Shown one piece after another: positions 24,783 to 37,588 of a stretch of 64,000 nucleotides of DNA. The number at the start of each line of letters is the position of its first letter. Position 1 is the stretch's first letter. Position numbers and translations under genes: made by a program. The notes beneath the pieces are model-generated. The model ran no database searches. It had not been told where the DNA came from and saw only the letters and a program-made list of their open reading frames with translations. The DNA is from Burhinus oedicnemus (lineage: Eukaryota; Chordata; Aves; Charadriiformes; Burhinidae), in contig VFFE01007255.1 of the NCBI GenBank assembly GCA_008921705.1, positions 1,667,983-1,731,982 of the forward strand, given 5' to 3'.

Positions 24783-24860
24783 GGTGGGGGTTTTTTTGTT
24801 TGTTAGTTTTTACTGTTTTGTTTGTTTTCGTTTTTGTTTTTAAATTGTTGTGGTTTTTTG
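24783..24860. repeat. T-rich simple repeat (TTTG units)
   Basis: After ggggtggggg comes a run of T with TTTG/GTTT units and one ttttcg interruption. Low-complexity sequence. Confidence 0.8.
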
Positions 24861-27800
24861 CCTTCAGGTCTCTAGCTTTTAACTTACAGTTGGGCTTGGG
24901 CCACATTTTCAAGAGTGGTCTTTTGGTGGAGATCGGGGGCAGCCAGAAAGGAGGGTGGAGGGGGAGAAAGGAAGCACGACTTAAAACTGAAAACCTGAAA
25001 GGAGACATCCTCTCTACTCCAACAACGTGTCCCTCAGTAAAACCCTCAAAAATCATGAATGTCAGAAAAACTTATAATTGTACAGGAAAGCCGTGACAAA
25101 ATACTTTTTGAACAATTAATAACAGTGCATATCCACCCCACACTAAATAGATTGTGCTCTTAGTCCTTAACTAGTTTCACAGTAACAAGCCCTTCTGTAC
25201 AGAAAACCTCATCAAGCTTGGCTGGACTGTTTTGGCTCACCAAATCTCACAAAGAGGCAAATTCCAGAACACCAGCCTGTCTTCAATATTTAATGTATAA
25301 TCCTACCTACATTAGCACACCTGCTTTCTCTCAGCTCCAAATGTCAGTTAAATAAACTAGCTGTGTAACAACATACAGAAATAATGCTCCAAAGTTTACA
25401 ACAGAAACATAAAACCAAAGAACACTGCCCTTACACCATTATAGTCCCCAAAAGACCCATATCCAGGAAAAAAAAAAAAAAAGTAAGAGGAATTTTCTGT
25501 ATACATAATGAATTGCAACATGGCTTCTTTGGTGTTTATTTATTTTTAAAAGACCAAGGATTGTGAGTATACAAAACTAGCTGGGACACTCTGGAGGGCT
25601 TGCACAAAAGCTGAGTTTAGCCGACCACACTAATGCCCTGGGGCTCTCTCTGCAGGCAGTGGAAGGCAGCTTCTCCTGAAGGTAACTCAGGACAGGAATC
25701 CCTGGTCCCTAAATCCTGAAAGCCCCTGCTCTGTAATACTCAAGTTAAAAGATATGCTGTTATCTGCTCGTAATTCCAGCACACACTGACTTTGCTGAAA
25801 CACTCAGCTTTCTTGGAAATGATCCCTCGTTCTTTACAATTACAGGCATATCCGTTGCTGAGGGTTTTTGCCCAGCGAGCAGAACCTGGATCCCTGGAGC
25901 TTGGAACATGACAAACAGCACGGAGCACATGTCATTACCTCGTCTTCCACAGCAGCGTGACTGCTTGCTGACTTACAAGAAAAATAAATATTAGCTTCTT
26001 TCATTTGTCCCAGCAGGACAGGAAATGTGAAATATTTGCTATAAGTTTTGAGATGGTGGCACAATTTTCTCTCTATCAAAAGAGAAAGGCTGATTCATGA
26101 ATAATCTATAGCCACTATAGACTGAACTCTTAATCAGAACTACTCAAAACAAAATCAAGTCTCCTACATAATTAAAGAAGGGAGGGTGGGGCTTTCAGAG
26201 GTACATACAGCAGAAACATGTCAAATCACCACTCAGAAAAATCCCTGCTCACCCTCAAATTATCCAATTAAACATCTGACAGACACTGACAAATGTTATA
26301 TAGCACTTCCACATCATCTGAATCTTAGTGTGAAGAAACTGTGTACTGTAGATTTGTATTTTTAAATGGACTATCAGAGACTTAACATTTATCCTTACCA
26401 GATTTCTTTCTATTCACAAATATACAACCTAAGCCTACAAATATAGCAATAAAACAAAACACATTTGCTCTTCTTATGATTTTTTATTTATTTATTTAAA
26501 TGTGACATCTCATCCTCAAATCTCTACTGATTCTTAGGAACAAAGACAAGCTAAATTACACAACGCAACATGCTGGTAATATACTGTATACCAAAAGCTT
26601 TTACCCACATAATTCCTACCTCTAAGTGATTCTGACCTGATCTTTTGGGCACAGCAAGCAACCAAGGGCAAGGTAGGGCCTACATCCAGATCCTCCATCC
26701 ATACAGGAGCAGTGCACATCCATCTAAAGAACAGCTCTTCCCAGCACAGACTTCCCAACCACTTGACCAGAAAAGTAAGGAGCTCCATCCCCACTCCACA
26801 TTGTGACCTACCACGCGTGTATTGCTGCTCCAGATATTCACTTGCCCCGTGGCATTTGACACATCCAATGTTCATTTCATGGAGAGGTGTCTGGGCCCAA
26901 ACGGGACAGGCTGTGGGACTCTCAGGAAAGAGTAGCAGAAGGGTGAACACCAGTCTAGCTTACTGTCTTGTAGTCCTGGAGCAGGCTATGGTACATGGTT
27001 TTGCCATGGTAAGCTCCAAACAGGCAATGGGGATAGATATATTTCGTATTAAGTGAAATCTCAGCACAAATAAAAAATACACCCTTTGAGGCATTTAATT
27101 TCAATCATCGAGCCTGCGTTATTTCTTAATGTACTCATAAAATTCAGAAGGTACATTGCACTTTACTGCAAACATGGCCAGTGCAAACATGACAAAAATC
27201 AGAGTTCTGAAGCTGTAAAAAACATCCAGCTTCCATCCAGCTCTTCCATTACAGACCACTAAGAACCCCACTGAATTTCAGATAAACTCTATGAAGAACA
27301 GCAAACCTCCTTTTTAGGTGTATGGGATGTGGTTCCTGAGATCATCTTTCATTTTGAAAACTACAAATAAGAAGAAAGAGGGAACTACTGTAAGCAGCAG
27401 GTGTTAAGTATTTTATGTAAATAAAATAGCAATAAATTAATCAAATCTCTGGCTATATTAGCAAAGTTGTGGCCAGCTCCAATAAGCCTCATGTGGCCTG
27501 AAAAATCTCAATGTATAATGGCAACCTGACTTTGAAAATGCCTATTTGCTTTGCAACACATAGCCAGATAAAAAATAAAAAAGCTTCCTGCCATTTTCCA
27601 GTTCCATTAAAATCTTTGTCTTTGGAATGAGACGTTAGAAATGAAATGCCTAATATATTCAGTGAAATATAATACAGCTGTTTGCCATGGTGACCTTTTC
27701 AATATTCTGTATTTTATATTTTGATTAGCCATGTACTGGTAGAAAATCCCTTCCATAGCTTTTGATAGCAGACCTAACTCGTAGCTGTGCATGCTTTTGT

Positions 27801-29640
27801 GTAAAGTAAAATAATGCAAGAATGTCAACAGCTAGCTATTTTGGAGCTATAGTATCTCATATCCAAAGCTGCATTTCCATAAACTTTGCAAAAGGCTCAT
27901 ATGCAGGTTTTATAGCACACAGGGAGTAGAGACAGGGAGAAACTATTGCATCAAAAGCAGTGTTAAAGAACGATCAAAAATATATTTATTGAAAAGAAGA
28001 AATAAAGCTACAACACACCTGTGTTTTCATATTCTTACAAGGAATTTTGAACTTGGGAATATTTGTATCCACTTCAGCCTTCTCTACATGTACAGGCAGA
28101 AAAACAGGTGGATTAAGTAAAGTATGAGCACAGATCTAAAAGCTGGAACTGTACCCTCAAAAAATCCAACAGATTCTGGCTAAAAATTGTTCCCAAATAA
28201 TTTGGGCTTTGGTGTAGACCATTAAAATTATTGATAATAGACAGTGGCTTTAAGCTCAAAAATGGTATGATGGAATCAAAGAATTGCATTTATATGTATC
28301 GCAGATGAGTACAGGAAAGAGATGTAACCTGTACCATAACTATGCTGTTTCCTCTATCCATGTTCAGTAGAAAAGTTTATTACAAAAAAATTATCTAGAA
28401 AAAACAAAGCATGTTTATTTTCAAGATATTTGTATCAAATGCAAAAATAAACAACCAAAATAACACAGAATTATTTAAGAAAACATAACAGTCATTTCAC
28501 AAATTGACAGAAGACATTGAATTCACAGTTAAAACTGACACTGTTACTGATGGTGATCTAAAAAGCTTTTGCCAGTTCAAAAAATTGCTATTCTAAATCT
28601 GTTGCAGAGTTGAGAATAACAAACACACACTTCAAAATGAAATATTTGACAAATTCCTCCTTATTTACAATCCAAGAGTCTGAGCTCAGAGTTGCACCTG
28701 ACAGGCTGAGCGCTTCCTTGACATGGCAAAAAGCATCCAGAGCTTCTGTTGGGTTTAAGATGAATTCAAGAAATGAGCATTGTTAGGTAGGTCCTTCTCT
28801 TTCCAGGATGAGAGCCATGTCACTAGAAGAGACGACGTTTCCTTAGGAAGGACTAGGACACCACTGGCTTTTAGGATATGGTGTAAGAAATCGAAGACCG
28901 AGTCAAATCTTTTTTTTGTTTCTCACCACAGGCTCTTGGTGCAAACTCAAGCTTTGACTCCCATACCCTTGTCTGTCTTCTCAAATCAGCTTCCCTCCTG
29001 CCATTCAACCCTGTGTTTCAGCGAAGCTCTAAGTAGAATTGGAGGGATTACTAAGCTATCAATTATCGCATGTGAAATAAATCAAGAATAGGATGGAAAC
29101 ACTTACTTCATTCTTCCAGATGCATATAGCATAATATCTAAACCAACTGTCAGATCAGACTCATGGCACTCCTTCAATCAATTTTTTCTGTCCAAGTGCA
29201 GCTAGTGTAGGTGACTTGGAAGGAAGGTGCAAGAAATTCTCTTATGGACAACTGTGAAATAACCTGCTAACTGAGGAAACCTGGTTAGTTAGAAGATAGA
29301 TTAGATTTTCAAGCTGAGGATTTAAAAATCTATCACTCCTACTGACATCCCATTCTTTAAATTCTGTTTTCAACAATACTTTATGGTGACGTGCTCAATA
29401 GGCTACTCAGTACTGCATTAAATTTATGAACTTATATTCATAAATTTACATTTCCCCAACATGGACAACATAAGCCAAATACAGAAATTGTCTGGAAAAA
29501 GTCTATGGCTGTAGTACACAGGAGGGCAGGTAGGGCTTTAAGCTGTATGAATCTATGAAAATAAAAACTTGATGTTCTCATCAAAGTTATACTCACCTCC
29601 ACATATGATACATGCAGCCTAAATAATTAGGAGAAAAAGG
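24861..29640. other. Non-coding stretch, no gene seen
   Basis: No gene recognised. A 15-base A run lies near 25,469. The minus-strand frame at 26,534-26,950 is open for 138 codons but opens at GTG and resembles no family I know. The part from 26,620 to 27,050 is less AT-rich than its surroundings and could be an old repeat. Confidence 0.5.
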
Positions 29641-29669
29641 GTTTTTTTTGGGGGGGGGCGTGGGGTGGT
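29641..29669 (+). repeat. T8-G9 switch with further G tracts
   Basis: Eight T are followed directly by nine G (29,650-29,658), then cg, then tggggtgg. The G-rich strand has enough G tracts to form a G-quadruplex in principle. Confidence 0.7.
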
Positions 29670-32624
29670 ATTTAGAGAAATTTCAGTTTCTAGACTTGTG
29701 TGCATTTAAATTCATAACCTTATTAGTTGCATCGGCAAGGGTTTTTCACATTTAATTATGTGGTACACACTGTCAAACATACAGACCCTTATGTAGTGCC
29801 ACATACTTAAACATATGGATGTAAACAAAACTACAATACCACCAAAAGAAATTCTAATACTGAATAAAAGACTTTCTTATCAAACATAAGACTACATTAT
29901 GAAGCCACAATTTTATTATTTAGTTTTATTGTTTTAAATTAAATAGAACAAAGTGGCTATTTCATCTTGCTGATTTAATAAGTTAATAAAGTCTGCTGGC
30001 AAACATATATTTGATGTATTGTAGAATACAATAGCTCCTTCTCATGTTGAGGAAAGTATTAAAAAAATTTGCCTAGGAGATGTTGCATCCTGCACTGTAC
30101 TTGATGAAGCCAATATTTACCAACAATAAAGATTTAATTCATTCTCTGACATAGCCTTTGCTCTCAGTTTACTTGGGCTTTGACTATATTATAGTAAGCT
30201 CTCTCCATCCTTACAAATATCTTCCTCCTTACAAAGCTTTTGGGGGTGGCAGTGATTTTTTTTAAACATTCAATTTTATCAACAGTGTGTTTCTCCAGTA
30301 GGCAAAATACTGCAACAGGAGATGCAATATACCTTTCTCATCCCTCAGGGAATGCTAAGTTCACTACTACCAGATGGCAAAGGGATCAAAGCGCCCAGTT
30401 CAATTCTCTGCCGGCTTTATACTCAAACTGTGCCTTGGTCTGCTTTCATGCTATTAGCTAATGAACTTCAGAAGGATGTTGTCATGCAGGTCAGCATTAG
30501 CAGAGATGTCTACCGTGATCTGACAGCCACGAGTGAGAGACGCTGTGTTAAGTACAAGCATGTTTTTGAAGAAAGAGGGTTTATCTGAGAGACAGCGCTG
30601 CAAAAGTCTGCAGGTGACTCTATTTTTCTTCCCTTACAATAATACAAAGCCTACCGAGAACTAAGACAATTAAAGTAGTTAAACTTATCAGATGTATCCA
30701 TGAAACCTTTTTTTACCATATGTTGATGAAGTGTTTATTTGCACGTTATGATTTTGGTTTGGGGCTTTTTGTTTGGGGTTTGTGAGGTTTTAATTTTCTT
30801 TGTTTTTCCCATCAAAACATACATTAAGTTTTGAACTTCTATCAGACCATTAACGTAACCTAAAAAGCAGGAAAAACTTCTGGGAGACAGTCGGTTAAAG
30901 AGCACTGGGTGATCAAATTCTTGTTAGCACAGACATGATAAAGTTCTAATATACTTAAACTATGTCTTGGTATCTTCACAGTTAACTAAACAGTATCACA
31001 CACACACTCCACTTCCATGGGGAGCTGAACTTTTCTGGGCTTTATAGTTGAGACTAGTAAAAACATCTAGAGTTGCATATATAATTAAAAAATAACATAA
31101 AATTAAAAATGGTCTCTCGTGAAGATTGCTCAAAAATGGGGAGACTATCTCTGCACAGACCACAGCAATGCACATCAGTCGGTGCCTCTGTGTAATACAA
31201 AACCTTGAAAATAAATCTTGACCCACCTCTCTCCCAGCTGGCATTTGTGGAAGTGCTGAGCACCTCTTGAAAAGCGAAGCGCAGTCTGACTGTCACTTTT
31301 CCACAGGCACATCTTAGTGTCTTCATTCTGCACTGTACTTAGCAGGCGATGAAAATTAATCAGAGTTCGACAACAGTAGGCCAGAAATGCAAAGCCAGAC
31401 AGAAGAAAGAAAAATAGAAACAGACAGCCTCATATAGCCACAAGAGGAAATTAAAACTTGACTGGAAAGGAGCGAAAGTCAATTAGAGAGGAGATAATCG
31501 GAAAGAAAATTTGAAACAAAGGCTTTCATTTTCTCTGACATTGATTTTAAAATCTTGAAGGGACAAGCACAGTTTTAATGAATGTTATTTAAAAATAATT
31601 AATATATCACAACCAGGCATGTCAGAGAAAGATGAACATTACAGACTTAGAAGTATTTTCTTCACTCCCTGCAGAGAAGTGCTTGACATGAAGGAAGCCA
31701 GAGCTGGAGGAAACTATAAATATGTGTATGAGATACTTAATAAAACAAGACTATAGACTCCTAAGTTTAGGTGAGATAACACAATACCGACGTTTGCCCT
31801 TACGGTACAATGACAGTCATAGAATGGTATCTGCTCAATAATCTTCCCAGGAAGAAATGCACTTTGGTTAAGGCAATTTTATGCATATATGATAATTAAT
31901 TTCTATAACTTTAATGACTTCAAAGAGAGGCCAGAATTAAGACACTTGCTACGTACTACTCAGCCTATCAACCAGAAAAAAATGGTTTTGTTCTCAAAGC
32001 GATAGGACTGGACTATGGTTAATCACTACCTCTTGAATGAAAACAAAACCCCGAAGCCTTCTGAAATGAAAGAAAGGAGAGGAAGAGGGTGCTGAAGCAC
32101 ATATTGTCCAGCAAGTTCCCTTTGAAAGTCATGTATCTGCTGTGTAGTTGCCACCAGACACCAAAGCAATAAACACACTGGTAGAACTGGGATTAGTCAT
32201 GGAGCTTTATGGGAAATTTGCCACAAATCACAAGAGATCTCGGGAGTTCAGCCCTCATGAAAAGGATAAACGAACTGGGAGGGAAGCAGAACAATTTCAG
32301 AGAGCCAAGAATGACTATTTAATTATTAAAAACCAGTAAATAATCTCCTATAAATAAAAAACTCCACAGAAATCCAATAGCCTGACTGAGGGGGACATCA
32401 GTAGATTCTCAGTGCTGCAGATAAGTAAGTTAAAAATGCTGTGAAGACCACAGCTAATTAAAGTATGCTGGAAAAGACATACTCTTACCTCATATAAATT
32501 GAAATAATGACTTCTGGAATGAGGCTAAAAAGACATAGAACTAAGATCTTTGCACAGGTTCCCATAGGCAAGGGATCAGGTCCACAGTTTGGGAAGGCAG
32601 GGACTATGTGGGGAGGTTTTGACA
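29670..32624. other. Non-coding AT-rich stretch, no gene seen
   Basis: No gene seen. A T/G-rich run lies at about 30,752-30,808. An open stretch at 31,227-31,326 (minus strand) ends at a GTGGGT donor-like site but has no convincing acceptor. Confidence 0.55.
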
Positions 32625-32707
32625 TTTTTTCTTTTGCGGTTTTTTTTTGTTTCTTTCTTTCTTTTTGGTTTTTTTTGTTTGGTTGGTTGGTTTGGGTCTT
32701 TTTTTTA
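32625..32707. repeat. T-rich simple repeat (TTTC, TTTG, GGTT units)
   Basis: Poly(T) with (TTTC)n then (GGTT)n. Positions 32,669-32,693 are identical to 59,489-59,513 (T8, G, T3, three GGTT units, T). Confidence 0.85.
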
Positions 32708-35593
32708 ACTCCTACCTTTTTTCCATTTCCATCATGGCTGCATGATTTGGTTCTACATAAGTAATTATGGAAATGGGCTGAGAAGATGACATCTGGGATT
32801 TCAGAATTAACTGAATATATGCACAAAACCTTCCACTTCTCAGAGCAGACAGCATAGGAGGCTCCCCATGGAGTACCTGTGAGGCATGAAGAGACCAGAA
32901 GCTGAATAAGAAATATGTTTGTAGCAGCTATTGCTGCTACATGCCCTTTCCACGCCAGAGGAAAAATTCACCCCTGTGCAAAGGACCAGCACAGGACCCA
33001 TGGCACCTGAGCTTGTGGAGTATCTCCGGAACCAGCAGCCCAAAGGCTTGCCTCACATCCCTCCTCCACTAGCACATAACCCACGTTTACTAAAGCCAGG
33101 GTAATTTCTCCCTCTCCTTCTGTCCTTCAGATCAGATTGTACTTTTTTCTGGAAAACTACAGAATAATCAAGCAGTACGGATTGACTTATCCAAGGCAGA
33201 GCCACCAGATGCAATCAAGAGCAATGGTCTCTATACTTAGGTATACACAAAGTTATCCACACCCTGCATTGTACAGCCTTCTCCCAGAGAGAAAGCTGTA
33301 GTGAGGAGCCTCCAGCAGATTATAGGTACCTATTAAAATTCATTTGTCAATATTTATTTGTGATCATATAGGGTGCATTACACTCCATATCTCACATTCA
33401 CCAGAGTTTAACTACTTTCAAAGCAAGTCCCTAATTCAAAGTGTTACTATGGCATAAAGCAGCTGCTCTTCCGCAGCAATTCCAGTTCAGTCTGAAGTGC
33501 TTTCCAGAAGAAATCCCCCAAGCGTCTGTCTTGAAGGGAAACAGAAACCCAAATGTTTTAAGTGGGGGGTCAGGATTAGCTAGTGGACCCACAACTGTCG
33601 AGATCTATGTCATGTAATTCTACACTCCTTCCAGTATTTTCCTAAATTACAGTCTTAGTGAATGTGAAAGCACTCAAGTTTCTCGTTAGATCTCACAGTA
33701 AATCATATTGAAATATGGTATCAATTTTTTGTTGTTCTTGAAACACTCTAATAATTTTATAATTGGAAATACTGAAGTTTCACAAAGAAATTAAAATCAA
33801 GTATCACACTACTCATTAAAACAAAATAAAAGCAGAATAAAGAGATAAGAAATATAACAATAGTTTCAGAAATAAGAAAACTGTTAGAGAGTGCAAGAAC
33901 GTACAGTAAATTGAGATGTCAATGTAATAACGGAGGAGACTGGTTCAAATCATTACAAGTCGTGTCAGATTTTATATTTGAAAAGGTAACTGTCGATGAG
34001 CCAGTTCCAGACTAAGTGGGTAATATGGAGTAAGGTACTTGTACTGGGGAACAAGTAGCAAACGTCACGTTCTGTGAGAGTACCTTGATGGCAAATGTGT
34101 GCTGTGAACACAGAGTACAGCAGGCTCCAATAAACGTAAAGGGCGTCAATCAAGAAATAGGCAAGGCTGAGCCTGACACTATATTTGTGGGGATTCAACT
34201 AAACTAAATAAAATACATCCTAATAAGTAATCAGGCACACCAAAAATCTCACCATCTAAGTCATTAAATCAGCTCTATTAAAGCAACTTCCCAACATTTT
34301 TTGGTTTTGGAGAGCATACCTTTAACCAGTCCTTCCCTGGACTGGTTGCTTGTGGCCTTCTGAATTTTTACCTTTAATATCTAAGACTAGTTTAGTTGCT
34401 TCTCTGTCTCTCTCAAAAATCACAAATATTTTGCAAAGAATTTGAATTTAGTCAGCAAACTTTCTCATTTTAAAAGCTCCAATTATTTTTGCGTCAATGG
34501 GTCATTTTCCACTCATCAAGTCCTGTAACTGCTTCTGGATCAGAGTGTGTGGGGGAAAGTATCCTTGTGCAATCAAATCTAAATTGTGTCACTCATTGTA
34601 GCAAATAGAGGAAACCAGAATACAAGTTGTTCAAAACAGAGAATAAATATTTTACTGCATAGTTCACTGAAAAAACAAAAAAAAATATAGTTGTCTTCTT
34701 TTAGATATCTGCAGAACTTGGCTTAAAGACCTTATTACCATTTTATAGGAAAACTAATTTTACTGAGAAAGTACTGAACAGGCGGTTAACTAAAATCAGA
34801 TCTCACACAACAAGGGGAAAAAAAAAAAGAGCCCAAATTGAGAAACAAGATAGAAAGAAAACTGCAGTGATCAATGGGAGCACATTCTAGTAAATAAATA
34901 GATTTTAATCATAGAAATTAGGTTATGTTAGTTTATTCTAGTCTAAGATTGAGATAAAGCCACTGAAAAATTTAAGTCCCGATACATGTCTTGAAGGTTT
35001 TAGTTTTTTCAAGAGACTAATTGCTAGATGGCAGAAATTTTTTTGTATGTTAATCTCGAACTGACACATATCAAACTAAAGTCACTTGGGTAAGTGGCAG
35101 GAGAACATTAATCTCAATGAAAAAGGAAAGACAACTCTCAAATGAAATGCCAAAAAATGCCAAATTGGAGAAATGAAAATATTTGAGGACAAATACACAC
35201 AAACATTTATCCTTTCCTTTCACATTTGTCAAGCGTTTCTAACAACAGTTATATACCAAAGTGAAGCTAGATAATTTTCTAAATACTTAATTCTAATGCA
35301 TTCTGAAGAAGCAGGTCAAAGCCACTCCTTCTTTGCGTTGCTGTACAGAACTACTCTCCCAACCTGCAAAGCGGGTCCAACACACCAGGGATGCTCCAGT
35401 CATCGCCCCTGCAGCGCGGAGACACGCTCTGCAGAGGGACAGGTCCAGGACTCACAAATGATTGTGGAAACTGCATTTGAGCAAAGCAGCAGGGCAGTAC
35501 ATTGCCTCTCCACATGCTGTGATCCATAGAGTTTACTCAGAGCACTGAAGCTCATTCAGCCTTAACACAGACGCCAGCCTGCTCAGTGCTTTC
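32708..35593. other. Non-coding stretch, with a CpG cluster near its end
   Basis: No gene seen. Six CpGs fall within about 110 bases at 35,335-35,430, unlike the CpG-poor surroundings; the overlapping short frame (35,296-35,529) is not recognisable. Confidence 0.5.
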
Positions 35594-35873
35594 TCATAAG
35601 TACAGAATCACTGGGGTTGGCAGGGACCTCTGGAGATCATCTAGTCCAACCCTGCTGCCAGAGTAGGGTCACCTAGAGGAGGTTGCACAGGATGGCGTCC
35701 AGGCGGGTTTGGAATGTCTCCAGAGTCGGAGACTCCACCACCTCTCTGGGCAGCCTGTTCCAGTGCTCTGCCACCCTCAAAGTAAAGAAGTTCCTCCTCA
35801 TGTTTAGATGGAATTTCCTATGTTCAAGTTTGTGCCCATTACCTCTTGTCCTACCACTGGGAACCACTGAAAA
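35594..35873 (-). mobile_element. CR1 LINE fragment, 3' end only
   Basis: A 5'-truncated CR1 copy of about 280 bp on the minus strand. It encodes the last part of the ORF2 protein: LNMRRNFFTLRVAEHWNRLP, then REVVESPTLETFQTRLDAIL, ending CNLL and a stop near 35,673. The 3' tail on the plus strand reads acagaatcactggggttggc and is slightly decayed. Similarity stops around 35,873, where the sequence becomes AT-rich. The reading frame runs on to 36,005 by chance through non-CR1 sequence. Confidence 0.9.
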
Positions 35874-35925
35874 ATTAGACCATATATTTTGCTGGATTGG
35901 AGCTGTGTAATTTAAGTGGATCAGT

Positions 35926-35953
35926 TCACAGAACGATTCAGGTTGGAAGGGAC
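35926..35953 (-). mobile_element. Possible tiny CR1 3'-end remnant
   Basis: tcacagaacgattcaggttg followed by gaagggac resembles the CR1 3' terminus in the same orientation as the fragment 50 bases away. Similarity ends after about 28 bases, so this is either the tail of a second CR1 cut short or chance. Confidence 0.4.
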
Positions 35954-36453
35954 TGAAGCTCCAGAAATGGTTGAAACCCAGATTTTGAATTAGTGTTAGT
36001 GGCATCCAACCACCTGTTCACACTCTCACTACCAAAAGGTGAGAGTTCTCCAGAAAAGATCAGCTGCTTCTGCAATTGCAGGAGCACCATGGCTTTAGTC
36101 GCAGCTAGGGCATGCCTTCCATGGCTGCACATCCTCAGGAGGGATTAAGAATGAGTCTGTCTGGATTATCCACAAATACATTTTTAGCAAGGTAGCTAAA
36201 TTCAAATTTATTTCACTAAGGGAGATTGAGCTGTTTGCTCAAAATGTTTGTCTGTTCACACCCACCAAGTGAACCCACCAGTTAGGGTGTTACAAACTAC
36301 TAAAATCTTGAATCTAATACCTAAAATAGTCTGCTCAATTCAAGCAGAAATCAGAATAGGTTGAGCCTGAAGTTTCTCCATTGCTCACACAAATTGAAAA
36401 TGCTGAAAACCAGCTGTCAGTACAGAGCACTGCAACCAAATATTTCTGCAAGT
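35954..36453. other. Non-coding stretch, no gene seen
   Basis: Nothing recognised between the CR1 remnants and the following T-rich repeat. Confidence 0.55.
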
Positions 36454-36574
36454 TTTGGGGGTTTTTTCTGGATTTTTTGGTGGATTTTTTGTTTGTTTGG
36501 TGGTCTTTTTGGTTTTTTGGTTTTGTTGTTTGTTTGTTTGTTTTTGTTTGCTTGTTTTTGTTTTTTGTTTTTTA
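36454..36574. repeat. T/G-rich simple repeat
   Basis: About 120 bases made almost only of T and G on the plus strand, with TTTG and GGTTTT units. The apparent open frames across it (rich in F, W, L or in K, Q, T) are products of the repeat, not genes. Confidence 0.88.
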
Positions 36575-37325
36575 ATATTCACAGTTCACTTATCAGTAAT
36601 AGTTAACTTGCATTGTTAAATATTTAATTCTCAAAGGTACTCTCTTTTTCCCAGGGAAAGTTTGGTTTTCACAAAGATAATTGCTACATGCATAGATTTG
36701 AGATAGGTTCTGCAGCAAGCAGCTGCTCTTCTGTCAGATGAATTGTACTAACGAATATCTGCCTTCCAAGGTAAAGCTGGTCAGGGTATTGCGCTTCCCA
36801 AGTATGTAACAGGAGGGGAAATCTATCTGCAGGACCAAATGGCCTTCAATATAAGTACTGTATCTCCAAAAGACGAAAGTGAGCAGATCTGAGCTTATTA
36901 GATACTTGTCAATAAGGGGGAAATGCACCTGATGCTGTTGACAGCAGGGAAAAAAGATTACTTTAATATTGCTCACCTCCCAGAAGCAATCCAGTTAGGC
37001 AGGGAACAGAAATATCGGTATGAGCAGCAACACTACACGCTAAGTTGGCCTTCAACTAACTTTCAGTTTTCCTATAAAGTGCAGATTTTTTTCATACTTC
37101 AGGCACATAATTATCATGTGATACATGCAAGCTACCTCTGTAACACATGTGAATACGCTTTTTGTGCATATAGTTCTATTAAACAATCCCCATCTGTTCC
37201 TATATAAACCTAATTTTGCATAGGCATTTGTCAGACTAAGCAATTCAGAAACTTTTACATGAAAGGGGTTTTTAAAGTCCGTTATTATTGTAGAGTCCTT
37301 TGGTACTTGCTTCTCCCAACCATTT
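36575..37325. other. Non-coding stretch, no gene seen
   Basis: No gene or recognised repeat. Confidence 0.55.
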
Positions 37326-37383
37326 TATCTTATACACCTTGAGCGTACACCTTGGTGGGTAAGTGTATCTTATATACCTTGAG
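37326..37383 (+). repeat. 18-bp direct repeat, 40-bp period
   Basis: tatcttatacaccttgag at 37,326-37,343 recurs with one change at 37,366-37,383. A partial third copy, tacaccttgg, lies between them at 37,346-37,355. Confidence 0.85.
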
Positions 37384-37399
37384 TGGATGTTGTCCACTC
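37381..37399. repeat. Perfect 7-bp-arm hairpin
   Basis: gagtgga, loop tgttg, tccactc. The left arm overlaps the end of the second copy of the 18-bp repeat. Too short for a pre-miRNA. Confidence 0.85.
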
Positions 37400-37556
37400 T
37401 TGTCTCTATAAAGGCTCAAAACACTTTTTTCCGGTAATTTAGTGCAGAACCTCCTCCTCCACAACTGTTCATTCAGCCCTTTACTAGTTTCTCCTTTCCA
37501 GTAGTTTTCTCACTCTTTCCAACAGTTTCTGTTGTGTTCTGTTTCTTTAACAGGAC

Positions 37557-37588
37557 AAAAAAAAAAAAAAAACAACAAAAAACCCCTC
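37557..37588. repeat. A-rich tract with CAAC and CCCC
   Basis: About 15 A, caacaaaaaa, then cccct. Same layout as the tracts at 21.34 and 52.44 kb. Confidence 0.8.

Noticed and set aside
26534..26950. 138-codon frame, minus strand, cysteine/tryptophan-rich
   Set aside because: It opens at GTG, resembles no known retroviral or cellular protein, and a second frame overlaps it. It may be part of an old repeat but cannot be supported.
30322..30588. 88-codon ATG frame, plus strand
   Set aside because: Considered as an exon because of an internal CAG/GTCAGC, but no acceptor or recognisable protein similarity.
31227..31326. Minus-strand open block ending at a GTGGGT donor-like site
   Set aside because: No convincing acceptor upstream and no recognisable peptide; weaker than the block at 3,167-3,335.
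36361..36606. Frames rich in F/W/L or K/Q/T over the T/G repeat
   Set aside because: Translations of a simple repeat; the same applies to the frames at 59,357-59,623 and 32,485-32,826.
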